Shown here one piece after another: positions 46,629 through 60,091 of a stretch of DNA of 64,000 bases (its first letter is position 1; each line of letters begins with the position of its first letter). The DNA is from Theobroma cacao (taxonomy: Eukaryota; Streptophyta; Magnoliopsida; Malvales; Malvaceae). The DNA is taken from NCBI RefSeq assembly GCF_000208745.1, contig NC_030856.1:19539672-19603671 (forward strand), in the 5' to 3' direction. Below the pieces are notes generated by a model. That model saw only the letters and a program-made list of their open reading frames with translations, was not told where the DNA came from and did no database searches. Both the position numbers and the translations under genes were made by a program.

Positions 46629-49600
46629 TGTCAAGCCCTACTCTATTATATACTTGTCATGTCATTCATGTGCTTGATAGAATGTTTGCATAAGTGAATG
46701 TATCGAAAAATCGTTAAAAGTCAGTATTATACATAGTGATACAATTAAGTTGATTAAAGCCTCGAACTAGACCAAATAAAGATTTTACAATGTATTTGAG
46801 AGTTATTGAATTTTAGAATGTCTTAATATGATGATTTGGAATTCGAGGATTGATTTGGAGTTAATTCGAGAATTTTCATAACGTAGGGGCAAAATGGTCA
46901 TTTTGCCACCCAACGGCAAAATTGGAATGTTGGATGATATTTTGACTAAATTTGATTAATTAGAGCATTATTTGAAATTGAGAAGTAAAAAATTTCAATT
47001 TCGATATTTTTCTGAACATAGGGGCAAAATGGTCATTTTACATGTCCACGGGGACGTAATTAGAATTTTTAGAATTTTACACCACCATGACACTTGTCAA
47101 ACCCATGAATTTCATCCATTATTTTTTTTAAGTGAGAGATTATATGTGGTGGGAATGAAATGCTTAATTGTTAAGTTTTAAGCATGGACCAATTACATGG
47201 TGACACATGGTAAATTTTAATCCTTTTATAATTCCCTTCAAAAAACCAGCACATAGTCCTCCAAAATCACTTTTATGGCCGGCCAAGCAAGGGAACAAAG
47301 AGAAAAAGAGAAGAACAAACCCTAGGAAGGACAAATTCAAGAGAAATTGTTGGATTTCAAGGAATCAAGCAAGTAAAGGTAAGATTTTTTCATTTTAGAT
47401 TGTGATCTACCTTTCCCATGCATTCTTTTTCATTCTCCATGGCTGAAATTCAAGTTTGCAAGAGGGAACCTTTACTGGCCAAATCTAGAGAGAGAAGTTT
47501 TGGTGATGAATTTTGCTAGATTTCATAATATCCTAGTGTTTTTAGTCATTTTGTGATGTTTAAAAGGAAAAATAAGCAAGAAAATCACATGTTCTTCAAC
47601 CACCCTCATTTGGCTGAATTTTCTATAGGGCATGTTGATGATGGATTTGGTTGTAATTCATGTTATTTAGCTAGGAATTGATGAATGATGATGTTGGATA
47701 TCGAAACCGGTTATTGAAAAATATAGTTCCTTTAGCAAATGGCTTGATGGAAAATGAGAAAATCATAGCAAATGGACTTGGATTTGATTCCTAATGATAT
47801 ATATATGGATTTACGAGACTGTGTAGACATTGATTAGTATGTTAGTTTGGAATCGGAATGAATTTCGAAAAATGGTGAAGTTAGTCAAAAATCAAGTTCA
47901 TTGTAATGCTTTGGTGTATTAGATTATTGGGAGTGTAATGAAGATATTTGGAGTTGAATTTAATGTTTTGGCTAATTAAACAAGGCATAGTGCGAGTTAG
48001 GTCGAATGCCAATTTAGTTCGATCATAATTGAACCCACGTAAAACACCGTCTTTAAGTGATTATTCGAACAATTCTCATTCAACTTCAAGCATTCATATA
48101 GAGTATGAAATAGTTTTATAACAATTTGACACCAATGTATTGAATTACGTATCATGTATTATGGATAGGTGCTGAACCCCCCGATAAGGGCAAAGATATT
48201 GTGCCTGAGGATCGAGAATAGGAGTACTCCTACCACTCCAAATTCCCATTATAGTGAGTAATCAGATGTTCATCTTAATTATCTAAAGTGGTTTATACTT
48301 GTTTTAAGATTTTAAAGAATAAGGCACTTAATTTGCAAATTATTATGTTTTACATTTTAAATGTTGGTTAAATGAATGAGATTTATAAACTATTCTGAAA
48401 CTAAATGTTGATTTTTGAAATAGAGTAAGTGGAGGCTATACATTCGTATTATATATATATATACATGATTTGAATTGATGGCTTATGAAATTGTGGTACC
48501 ATGAATGGCTGAAATTATGGTTTTGTGAATTATATAAATTGTTTTGTCTTACATTGACAAGTTGGGTAGTACTATATTAGCGATGTTATGCTACCGAAAT
48601 TTTATTGATTTGGTGGGTTATGTATTTAGCTTATTGCAGTGGGCGGGTTTCCGTGGACCAGCCTATTAGAGGGGCACGGTAAACCCCATTATATTTTACC
48701 TTAGTACGAGAGGCGCGGAGGGTATCTCCTAAGGTAAAGTTAGAGTTCACCTCACGCCGAACCACCACGTGAGAGTGAAACTTAGCCAACGTCAAGGAAC
48801 GACTGTGCTTTTAAATGTAAAAATGAGTTTTATACTCATATGTTATTCTAACAGCCTTGGCGGACTCGGTTGGATGCCTCGGCGTAAGGTGTCACCGATT
48901 GTAAGTTTTTGGCAAGAGCCAAGTTTTTACGAGAGTCATAAGCCTTGTTGATTTTTACGAAATGAAATTGATTTATATGAAATGAAATGAGATTTGATGT
49001 TATGAATCATATTATGATGAGATATTTTAAATTGTCTTCATTTACTCGGCTTTAGATGTTTTAGATGAAATTTGCTTACTCACTGGGTTTATAAAAACTC
49101 ACCCTTTCTTTTCACCCATTTCAAGCTCAGGGTAGTCTGTAGACCGCTGATTATGTCGAGGGTTTGCTTTTGGATTTACACTCTTAGAAATCGTAGGTCT
49201 ATAGACTTGTTTATTTTGTTATTTTGGGAGCCCACATGTCATTGTAAAATATTTTGTATACCTGGCTGCGTGTGCCACTGTATGTATGAATTTATTTTGC
49301 TTTTATGCTACAAAACTTATTTACGCAGAGTTCTATAAATATTGTTTTATAAGAAAATGAAATATTTTATTTAATATTTTTATTTAATTTGAATAGCTAT
49401 AATTTCACTTTAAATTGATGAATTAGACGACGAAACTTATTTTTAGACATGAAATGGATGTTTATTACTCGTATATCATAATTTTTGCTAGGGTTCGAAA
49501 ACTTTGGGTAAAATGACCAAAATACTGTTGTGTAATAGAGATTAGTTTTTTATTGTTTTTTATTTGAAATTAGTCTATATTTCTTTAAACATGGTATTTA

Positions 49601-49737
49601 ATAACTGTTGCTCACAGGGGAGAAGTAAAACTGATGCGAAAGCCTAGCGAGGTTTCGGTTGGCATTTTGAGTAATGAATGTCAATCAAGACATCGCGGCG
49701 GTTGTCACGGGCTCGATGGGAATTCCGGGTTGTGACA
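46629..49737 (+). mobile_element. Tekay-type solo LTR, subfamily C, plus orientation
   Basis: TGTCAAGCCC...GGGTTGTGACA, preceded by TCCCA (46624-46628) and followed by TCTCA (49738-49742). It lies tail-to-tail with the solo LTR on its left, separated only by the 5-bp target copy. Confidence 0.87.
48645..48862 (+). other. Conserved stem-forming module of Tekay LTR (copy 7)
   Basis: GGGTTTCCGTG (48645-48655) pairs with CACGGTAAACCC (48675-48686). TTTACCTTAG and CTAAGGTAAA form a further 10-bp stem. CGTCAAGG (48790) pairs with CCTTGGCG (48855) using a U-G wobble. Confidence 0.55.
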
Positions 49738-49873
49738 TCTCATATGTCAATTGTGTAAATACTCCCTAGACTTGAGACACCAGGTTGTTTTATGTGTGGA
49801 GAGCTATACTTTGATTTCATTTCTACGGGTGCCTAACCAAGGGTGCAAAAACAGGATGCTTTTAGGTTTAACA

Positions 49874-50560
49874 TGAAATATGTGAAGGCAAATGAGTGGT
49901 CAAGAAAGGAATTATCACCCCAAGTGATTTAAGGGACATATCCTAATAGTTCTTAATTGATATTAGCTTATTGAAGTCCTTGGCCAATGCGACTTGGAGA
50001 TTATGAAAAAGAGTTTCATAAGTTTCTATAAAACTAATGATTTAACTTCAAAAATGAATATAGAGATCAATAAGGGTAGACACTGTGCCATGCCCTTATC
50101 ATTTCTTGGTTATATGTAAGGGAATGAATTACACTAATAGATTGTACACTGAAAGGTTGTCAAAGAACCTCATAACTCTCCTAACAATTGGGTGGCCATG
50201 ATGCATTACTAGATGCCAATCTTGGTCTATGGAATTGAATAATTAATTTAATAAAAATTATAATTCAATGCCATTGCCAGCATGTTAGGAACCTAATGGG
50301 TCACACACAATAAGTTACATTATGAATTAAGTTAGGAGTGTGATGATTTAAATTAGACTTAAATCATACACTAGGTTTTTAACTTCTAAAGACTTAATTA
50401 AAATAATGTAATTAAGTATAAGGCCAACATTATAATTAGTTATAATATTAAAGCCTTAATTGCAAACAAATAAAGTAAATTAAATCAAATTTTAATTTAC
50501 AATGATTTAATTAAAAAGGTTTAATTAAGTGTAAGGCTAATATTATAAGGGTCATAATAT
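49874..50560. mobile_element. Copia-derived non-coding debris
   Basis: AT-rich sequence with 'ttaggaacctaatgggtcacacac', a phrase typical of plant copia LTR regions. No coding frame or clean end. Confidence 0.35.
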
Positions 50561-51041
50561 TGAAGGGTGAGTCATCCAATACTCAGTGAGGGAATGCTAT
50601 CACAACATAATGTTTTACATACAAAGCACATTTACACCTATCTAGCCATAATACATTCATATTCAAACGTCTCCAATTCAAAAGGTACGAGGATCATCCT
50701 AATATCCTATATACACAAATCATCATATTAAATCTTGCCGGATTACATCTCGACGATGTATTATATTCACAATTCACATTCGTGCCCTCACATCAAATCA
50801 TATCAAATCAAGGCTTACCCTTAAAGTCGTTACCATCAAGCTAGGCTTCACAAGCACATCTTAATTACGGAGCCCAATCTCAAATCTCATTTACATATAA
50901 TTGCTTGTTCCGAGGCATTCCATTAGATATCATTCATAGTCAGTCACCATAATTTCATATTCAAATCAAATCATGCCATCTTCGATGCATGTTATCATAA
51001 TCAAATGGAATCAAATAAGTGGTCCTGCCCTAGACACAGTT

Positions 51042-51190
51042 AGATCACGCATGATTGCCAATAGGCGAAAAAACAAATCACGGGTAGCGCAAAGCCTTTA
51101 GGTAGAAAAATAGATCACGCACATGCCAAAGCAATGGGTGGAGAATAGATCGTGCATAGCACAGGAGCAGCTGGCAGAGAATCAGACCAT
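51042..51190 (-). repeat. LTR-internal degenerate tandem repeat, 33-37 bp units
   Basis: Units begin AGATCACGC, AAATCACGG, AGATCACGC and AGATCGTGC at 51042, 51075, 51112 and 51147. Confidence 0.55.
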
Positions 51191-52723
51191 CGACTGGAGT
51201 AAACTCGCAACGTCGGCATCACCCAGAGTAATATCCATGGATGGCATTAAAGCACTACAGGCGGGAATCACAAGTAGGATTAATGCCATCGTGCCTGCTT
51301 ATCACTATCCCTGTAGGCACACAAATAGTCACAGGGTGTGAGACTTCACTCAGCCACAAGTCAGATCAATGTTCGGAATTCATCCCTCAGATGGAATACA
51401 TATCCATAAATCAGGCCATCATGCTAGTAACATTCCATATGTCCACATCAAGTCACATCCAAATTCATGGAGCTTCAGTCATCTCTAAGCTTGGTATAAT
51501 TCTGATTACCTTCAAATCTCTAAGGCATCATCAACGAACATAATAAAGCTATAGGCCCTCACGCCTTTAACTCCATATGGGTATCCGTCATATTCAATCA
51601 AATCAATCATGGCTTAGCAACCTTATACTTATCCTCAATCAACCACAAATACGTGGGCCTTCACACACAAATCCTATCTGTCAGCAATCATGGCCCTTTG
51701 GACCCACATATTCAATATCACTCAATCATTATGCCATTAACTCAAATACATATCATGCCCATATACCTAATTGGGCGCAATCCATTCATCACAATTTGGC
51801 ACAATCCTTAATTCATTATTCATATCGCACAATGTGTAGACCTTTTACTCTAGGTCCTACATACCATGGGTTCTAACATAATGCCACCATGTGGCTCATC
51901 ATTATTCACACAAACATAGATTTCCTATCTCAAATAACTAGTCAGCCTAGGCATCTTCATCTAAGCACACAATCATATTTGTTCTCTGGCCTAGGCACAT
52001 ACCTCTAGGCAAATATACATATACACATACGCACAAATATATATTATATACATATCAATTCTCTAGCCTAGGCATACTTTATACACACATATATATAGTT
52101 TTCTAGTGTAGGTTCATCCGTCTAGAAATGCATCATTCATCCTAGTCCCATAGCAGTGCACCTATCGTGTGTTATGCATTAAGTGCACTTAAATTAAATC
52201 CCATTCACCTTGATAATCGAAGGCATACCGTAATCAAGCTCAACCTTTAGCCTCTAGCCATCCTCCAACTCACAAATGCATCAATAGTCTTTATTCTCCC
52301 CTTAGACACATCAAAATCATAATTATTTCCTAACTTTTGAAAAAAATCTCAGCTTTTTAAAAATAACCAAATTCAATATATATGCTCAATCTTCCAATAA
52401 ATGAGCTAAATCCTTACCTTGGAAGCTGGGTTGCCCAAATCTAGGCTACAAATCTCCAATAAACTCAAGGGGAGAAAGTTTGGCCAAATCTTAAAATATT
52501 TAGATATAAAGTTATTAATCGATTAAATTGAAAATAAAAAAAAAAGCATAATCTTACTTCTAAATGGTTTCCTAAGCTTGGATCTAGCTCAAATGGGCTT
52601 CAAATCCATTTAAGAGCTTAAGGTTTTGTATAGGGTAGAGAGAGAAAGAGAGAATGTGTCAAGAGAGAAAAATGGGGTGGAATAGCTCAAAAACCACTTT
52701 TTATTTTTGCCATTTCTCTTTGA

Positions 52724-52990
52724 TGTATCGATACATTTGGCAATGTATCGATACATCTGCCCTAATTTCTAAAAAATGTATCAATACATTAAGGCAATTA
52801 ATCGATACATTTCGGGCAGAATGGCCTTGGGTGCTCTCTGCGTCAAATGTATTAATACATTAAGGCAATGTATTGATGCATGTTCATCCTTTGCCAAATC
52901 TATCGATGCATTCTTAAATGTATCGATCAAATTCCTCTAAAACACCACATATTGTTCTTCTTGCCAAGGATGTATCGATACATGAGGGGA
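52724..52990. repeat. Cluster of TGTATCGATACA palindromes
   Basis: Perfect copies at 52724-52735, 52744-52755 and 52971-52982, with at least six diverged copies between. 'GGGCAGAA' follows one of them. Confidence 0.85.
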
Positions 52991-53375
52991 TATATCAATA
53001 CATTTTCCCCTGTAAGCAGTCTTAAGTCTTCTAAAACTTCCAAAAATCCAACTTAACACCCAAAAATCCATTTTTGTTAATCTTATACCTCAAATAACTT
53101 ATATAGTTCAATTCCTCATACATATATCCTCAAATATGCATCAAATCCTCAATCTATATAATAAATTCATCATTTTCCTTGATATTTACCTTAATGGCAT
53201 ACTTAGATGTCAAAGTGCCAAACATCTACACAATTTCATTAAGGATCTTCATTTACACCCACATTCATAGTCATTTACCCCCTAGACATATTCATATTCT
53301 TTGAAACGTAAATAGCTCCTTAAATCACTTGGCCAACATCATGTATAGGCCATATCAAAAATTAGGGGTGTTACA

Positions 53376-54250
53376 TTCTCCCTTCCTTATAGAAGATTCG
53401 TCCTCGAATTTTGCTCAATCTAAGTAATGACCTTTAATCTATTGGCAAGCATTTCCAATGCTGAATAATTCAAACATCATATAAAATCAAGCTTGACTCG
53501 AGCATATTGTATCATCCCACGAGTATGCATTATCAATAGGAACCTTGAGCTTCGATCATATTCATTGATATACATAGGGTCATTCAAATAAAAATTAGTT
53601 CAAAGGCCTGGTCCTTGCCTTTCTTGCTCAAAATCATATTAATTCACTGAGCATGGTTCATGTCTCCAACATGTCTCACTTTGTGATCACAAAGCATTAA
53701 TCTCCATCTTTAAAATCTTACACCACAAAACACATCAATGCTTTGTTAAACTTTTAGACTTAAAATCATTAGTCTAGTCAAATTTATCAAATCCACATAA
53801 TAATCTCTGAGAGATTCCACAATCTAGCTTATCAACTTTTGGCATATTTTCGTGTGTGCACATCATGAGCTTGTTACTAAAATCCTGATCTAACACTTAA
53901 GGCACTTTTTGCAATCTTTTCAAAACCAAATTAATAACTATTATCCCTTTTTTAAGTCTGCACATACATAGAGGAAGCATTTAAGTGGAATTGCAATCAA
54001 ATCATCAAAGTAATCGACCAGCCTCTAAGTAATTCACATGTCTCATTAACTAGTAAAGGCCTTGGCTGTTTCTCCCCTATTCTCATTTACTGGGATTTAC
54101 TTGTACCCTACCTTTAGACCCCACATATTTCCAAGAACTAATATTGCTCATCAAACTCATATCAAGGACTTGACATATATCAGTGCTCTTTAACCACAAG
54201 ATGTCGACCATAAGCATGACTGCAAATGTATTTAGCTGTTCCTTCCAACT
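53376..54250 (-). mobile_element. Non-coding internal region of the gypsy-type element
   Basis: Lies just upstream (minus strand) of the 3' LTR. After the pol-end-like 'TTCGAGGACGAA' no domain can be read; probably a spacer or deletion derivative. Confidence 0.4.
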
Positions 54251-54865
54251 TGTAAATCACAGCTCCAATTACGGTGGATCACAATCCAACATTTACCTTA
54301 TCTTTATCAGGTAATCCTTAACCTTTGTGTGCCTTACACCATAGGCACATTAAGACCGAAACATTGTTAAGTCTACAAAATGGCAAGAAATCATTACTTC
54401 TAATAAATTAAAAATTCTTCAAATTTCCATTTCTCCATTTTGGCTCCCTTCAATGGTCAACTTCACTTTGAATTTGAGTTTTGGCACTTATAGGATCTTC
54501 AAGTCTTGTGCTCTAATGGATTAACCTTATGCCTTAACCGATTAACACATCTTTATTTTGCTTTGTCTAGCACCTTCACCTTAGATGATAATTGATTAGG
54601 GATTTTCTGTTTTGCTTTAGCTTATCACATAGTCATGCCTTAATAAATTAAGGCTACTTGTTAATCAGTTACACAAGTTCTGTCTTCACTAGCTCATTTC
54701 ATCTTTCTCACTTTAACTAATTAACTTTTCTAATGCATGATCTTATCTTTTAAATACTATTTTTATTAAGGGGATTAGCTTTATCCTATACACTTAAATA
54801 GTGAACTTAGACATTAATGAATGAGAAATGTTTTGTTATCATCAAAAACATATGGTGTCAACACT
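54250..54865 (-). mobile_element. Copia LTR-like remnant
   Basis: On the minus strand begins 'TTTGATGATAACAAAACAT', a familiar plant copia LTR start. It contains degenerate TTAATCGGTTAA-type motifs near 54530-54670. The far edge is uncertain. Confidence 0.4.
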
Positions 54866-55367
54866 GGATTTATAAATATTCCATCGTTATGTTTGTTTCC
54901 CCTTGCCAACTGCTCACGGAGATGATCACTGAGTTTGTGAGACTCACCTACGTTATTTAATATGTAGATAAATAAATAGTTAAGGACATCGTTGGCAAGG
55001 ATTCCTTTTGCAGTTTTGTACGTAATGGCATCTTCTAGCTTTCGCTTGTGTCACTTTCTTGTCTAGTCTTCAAGTCTTATTTTTAAAAATTTATTTGAAG
55101 TGATGTATCTAAACTATTTCGAGCTGAGGCCCCTTGATGTTTTGACGTTCAATTTGGAGTGGTATTATTTAAAACGTGATGTATAAGTACTTGGCAAATT
55201 CTATTATGAAATTTCACATGTGGTGAAGAATTCAAGTTGCTATTTTAAGACATATTTTTATTATGGTTGTCATATTTAAAGAAATATTCGAAGTTTTAGT
55301 GGTGAATTGAATATAAGAATTTTAATTAGTAAATTGAATGAAACATAAAAGGCTTGCCAAGTTGTGT
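54866..55367. other. Unassigned intergenic DNA
   Basis: No recognisable element or coding frame. Confidence 0.3.
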
Positions 55368-56209
55368 TGTCACATCCCACTCTTGGGAAGGATTGTGACC
55401 GACGCATGGACCCAAACGAGCATAACCCATTAGGCCCAAGCAAGCTTCCTATCATTACATCATCAAACATTCATCATCTCATGCGGAAGCATCATTTCAC
55501 ATCCATTAACATACATAATCATAATACATACATTCTTAAAACTTATTACACAATAAAGGAACTTCTCAACTTAATTGTGTAAGCTCAACTTAATATATCT
55601 ATATGTGTATTAACAAGTGCCACTGTCATAGTGCATAATAATATAAACATTAAACATCATTAACACCCTCGGGTGTCCATATAGGCTTTCGAGCAATCAT
55701 CATGATCTTATACATGCCACTACTCATATAAGGTGCCCCAAACGTTGGCGATATCAACATAAACATGTTCATAGTCTGTAAACATAACATAAAGTAAAAA
55801 CCAAACCGTCAACGGAGCATGACCAACCCTTTAGGCATCAAGTGGCTGCTAGACACCTACCAAGGAATGAAGATTGGACACTGGTATCCGGGACACTGGC
55901 TGTTATTAGATGCTATTACTGATCTGTAACAAAATAAATGAGAAAAATAATGTGTGAGTCACAAAAAATCTGTGATTGGATACGGGAAAGGGATAAGCTA
56001 GGGCATAAGAGTATTTTGCAACCATGGATTTATAACTCATGCCATTCCTAACTTCCGAATCATAAAATTCATTATACATGCTATTTAAACTCATTTAAAT
56101 ACCTTGTGTTTGAAAACAAACTTATATAAACCTTTAGAAATCCTTTACCTTTAAAATCCACATCAAATTCACTCAAACATCTTTTTTTGTACCATATCTA
56201 TAGGTACAT

Positions 56210-56345
56210 CATTGAATGTATCAATACTTGCAAGCATCAATTGATACATTGGTATAATGTATCGATCCATTTCAAACAGAAAGCCTTCTATGGAAATTTG
56301 TTTAGAATGTATCGATATGTGCTCCATATGTATCAATACTTTGAA
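56210..56345. repeat. TGTATCGATNNNT-type motif group
   Basis: Diverged copies near 56217, 56260, 56309 and 56330, one followed by 'AAACAGAA'. Confidence 0.55.
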
Positions 56346-56706
56346 TACAAAGACCAAGTTTCTGAACAATTTCAACATTTTTGACATTTCTTAAGTCCTT
56401 TTACGAAGCACATTCTCATGCCATCATAAGGTATAAACCATAAACATTACTCAAATAAACTCAACAACAACATACCATAAACATAACAACCATAATCATT
56501 TCATTAACATTCAAACTCATACATTGTGATGGTTTGACACCCATTAACCTTGGGCCGACAACGTATATCCCTATTGCCCTAGGGCATTTTGTTATACATT
56601 ATAGGAGTGAAGTCATCACTTCTACCCTATGAGAGTGGTATCAATCACACTCTTTGAGTTCTCATACTCGTAGCATGTGGTATGAGGAATGTCCTTCACA
56701 TACATG

Positions 56707-57040
56707 CTTACTCATCTCATAAGGTATATGAATTTACATCATATACATGATCTCATGGCATTTATGCTAGCTCAATCATCTCATGTAGTATATGGAAATA
56801 CATCATATATATATTCTCATGGCATTAATCATGCATACTTAATCATTTCATGTAGTATGTGGAATATACATCATATACATATTCTCATGGCATTAATCAT
56901 GCATACTTAATCACCTCATATGGTATATGGAATTTACATCATATACACCATCCTAGAGTATACATCATGCATACTTGATCATCTCATATGGTATATGGAA
57001 TTTACATCATATACATAATCTTATGGCATTCATCACACCA
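56707..57040 (+). repeat. Tandem repeat, five units of 64-68 bp
   Basis: Units start 'CTTA(C/A)TCATCTCAT' at 56707, 56771, 56838, 56906 and 56974. Each contains 'ggtatatggaatttacatca' and 'ctcatggcatt' or variants. Confidence 0.85.
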
Positions 57041-57957
57041 ACATGCATATTATAGCATCTATAAATGAACATACAGTATCTCGTACCTACACTAGTCCAA
57101 AGATCGGAGTAATCGAGTCGACATCAAACATAAAGTGCTTGTCCCCCTTTGTTGAAAACTAATATATAGTAGAGTATTTACATACATAGTAAACTCAAAC
57201 ATTTTAAAAAAGTCCATTGAGTAAATCACATTACAATTATTATCAATTTATTTTCTTAGAAAATCATTTTCATTCTAGAATCTCAAATCCTTTGATGACC
57301 AAATTTAGAGATATAATTTCAACATGCATAAATAATCTTTTTCATTGAAATCATGCTAGCTTTACATATCAAAATAATTTGAAAATGGTGTATCCACTCA
57401 CCTAATTGGAGAGTTGATTCCTAGTTCCAATCACAACTCCTTTTTGGCATTATCCATGGAGTTTTCAAGTATTCCTATCATTCAACAATCATCACAATCA
57501 TTTCTTAGAATAAGAATTTCATAATAATCATTCTATGTACTGTCGAAAGTACTCAACTTTGGCTAAACTAATTTTCTATCTAAACCTATGCTTAGAAACT
57601 CATAAATCTTTCAACCTTACCTTAGGTGAGCTTAGATGCTTAAGCAAATCATAAAACTTTTAAACTTAAATCACTAGTAGAAAGTTTGGGCAATAACACA
57701 ACTATTTAAGTTATGAAAATCCAAAGCCATAAGATTTAAAAGCTAAAAATGTCATCATTTTCCATAAAAACCCAACTCTAAGATTTAGAATCATAAAAAA
57801 TGGAATTTTAGATTAAAAATGTGTTTAAAGAGCTCAAGAATAGGTATTTTACCTTGCAAATGCAGTTGAGAGTTGCCAACCCTCGAAAAATGTGATATAT
57901 TTATAAGCTAGGGTGTGAAAATACGTTTTTACCTCTTTTATTTTTTTGAAATCGACG

Positions 57958-58045
57958 AAATGTATTGATATATTGCCCAGGTATCGATACATTTGGTTCT
58001 AGGGAAAATGTATCGATACATTATGAACATGTATTGATACATTTG
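57958..58045. repeat. AATGTATCGATACATT palindrome group
   Basis: A perfect 16-bp dyad at 58007-58022, with diverged copies at about 57960, 57980 and 58029. Confidence 0.85.
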
Positions 58046-58190
58046 AGATAGAATGTAGTTTTCTAAGACAAATTGCCTATAAAATCTACCTAGCTTATTT
58101 ACCCTAAATACCATTTAAGTAAATGTCCTCTTTACTTTTTACTTTTTATTTACTTAAGGTATTTAATGTAAATAAATAAACAACCCCCCT

Positions 58191-59290
58191 TTTGGATTCG
58201 ATAAAAATATCAAAAAATAAAAATCCAAAAGAATAAAAAATCTAAATTTTTCTTCCAAGAACAAAATCAAAAAAATTTGACTGAAATTAAATTTGCAGTT
58301 CCCATTTACCCTAGCCAACGTGCTTCAAAAATTAAGGAAAAACCATTTTTGATCATTTAAAAACCAAAGGAATCATTGCTGCCATTTTTTATTTCCAAAA
58401 TATTGTTCTATAAAAATCATATATTTTGACCCCTTCCATACTTAGAAAATTTTCTGCTTCAAAAGTGACGAACAACAAAAAGTGTCAATAATTCTTTTGA
58501 AGGTTCAATCTAAGTTTGATTTTCGAAACATGTAATCTTTATGGTTACCTAAGGATTTCCTAACTTATCATCTTACTCAAGGTGAGATTTAACATGTGTA
58601 GGCTTGCTTGCATGACTTGTGTGCCGATAACGATCGTACGAGTAGGTCGTTGTAAGCTTCGTATCCAAGCCCTTGGTTTAGTCGAGTCTTAGGACTTTTG
58701 TGTCTATAAGCGGAGTAGTAGGGATTAGTGTATAGTCTTGTCTTTGAGTTGTAATGGCCGGACAAGTCGTAGATAGGAATCTACATGAATTCCTTGGTCA
58801 TTTAATAGCTACCTTTTCCTTAATGAAATATGAATCTGATTTGGTGTTGCACCCATCTAGGAAAGAGATGCCACCTAGAACGTGAGCAACCTCTAGAGCT
58901 TTTACAGCAAATGAGAAATTCCTACTAGGTTTACGGTAGATGTGAGATTTTTATCAGTTTGTTTTTTATTATTATGGTAAATTAATGGATGCCTTATGAA
59001 AGGCCTACAAATATAATTGTGATTGTGATTGATACATGATAAGCCTAAATGATGTGCTAATTTTATAGGAAGCAAATATATAAAAAATGGATTATGTCTT
59101 GAGATATGTTCTTGTGTATATTAATGTTTATTATTATAATTGTGCACTGAGGGCCTAGTAGCTAAGTTGCAAATCATGTGGTGATACTTCTGTAATACAT
59201 GGACTTGGTATGATACGAAAATATTACAAAGTATAAATATGTTGGCATGGTTATAGTGGTAAATTAAAGAAAGAATGCCTGGTGAGTTAA
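58191..59290. other. Unassigned, probable retrotransposon-derived DNA
   Basis: Has LTR-like phrases ('gtgagattt..catgtgtaggcttg', 'ggccggacaagtcgtag') but no termini. Ends at the family D target site GTTAA. Confidence 0.35.
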
Positions 59291-60091
59291 TGTCACGACC
59301 CAAATTCTGGGCCATGACTGGCACATGGGCCCAATGGACGTAGTCCACTAAGCCCAAGCAAACCTATTAATATGTCGTGTTCATCATCCCATCATAACTG
59401 CTAAGTCACAAATTATAACTTTAAACCAAAATAGTAATAGACATTGCCAACTCGTACTGGCATTACTCATTAAAAATTTACATACAATGCCTATAACATA
59501 TATTCTAATAATTTACATTAAGTTCGTCTATACATAACAAAATAACACTCGACTTCCAGCGGAGGGACTCGGATGAATGTACAGCTACTAAATGCCGCGA
59601 CACCTACCAAAAGATGGACACAGGTCTATAAGGACACCTCGTCCTAGTTACCGACTGCCTCGTGATCTGAAAACATGAATTTGAAAATGGTGAGTATAAA
59701 CCCAGTGAGTGAACAAGGAAGGGAACAAGGAAGGGAACAAGCAACCATAAGGAATCTTTAATGAAATCATGATGCATTCTTTTTCAAAACAATGCAATTT
59801 GTTTCTATTCTAATTAAAAACCCCTCATCAAGCCCTTAAATAACTAATCAATTGTAATAATGAATCCATACATATTAAATAGTTTGTTTTTTCATTGCAA
59901 CGACGTTGGGATTTCGTTATTAACCGAACGAGGGTTTCTCAACTGGCCGAGGATTTCTCACTAAACCTCCTCATTTTAAACTTAACTCATTTAATCCTTA
60001 ATGTTGAAAGTCCATGCTCTGATATGCTAGCAAATAAGTGAAAGATAGGACAGCATTTGAATAAGATAGGAGACCAAAACAGAAAGTTTTT

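Larger units (their letters stand above)
43505..49873 (+). mobile_element. Copia LTR, plus orientation (arm 2), split by two Tekay solo LTRs
   Basis: Pieces 43505-43955 and 49743-49873 (about 582 bp together) match arm 1 (about 609 bp) in reverse complement. Shared phrases include 'catagacacttgagt', 'cttcaacctatgagatc' and 'gctttta...t..ggcat'-type ends. No 5-bp TSD is seen around the arm, so a simple later insertion is not shown. Confidence 0.55.
50561..53375 (-). mobile_element. Gypsy-type 3' LTR, minus orientation, left end truncated
   Basis: On the minus strand a frame end with 'AATTCGAGGACGAA' and a purine-rich tract 'GGAAGGGAGAA' (53376-53410) lead directly into TGTAACACCCC, the usual start of a plant Ty3/gypsy LTR. 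The left terminal few hundred bp seem lost near 50561, where copia-like sequence takes over. The ORFs at 51123-51876 are non-coding LTR sequence. Confidence 0.6.
55368..58190 (-). mobile_element. Gypsy-like LTR related to family D, minus orientation (right edge uncertain)
   Basis: Starts TGTCACATCCC and has the 'cataacccattaggcccaagcaag' block, as in the family D LTRs at 1761 and 59291. The interior holds a 68-bp tandem array and two groups of TATCGATA palindromes. The right end was not found with certainty. Confidence 0.5.

Noticed and set aside
51123..51876. Chain of three plus-strand frames near 100 residues
   Set aside because: Antisense to an LTR, low-complexity 'catca' composition, no domain.
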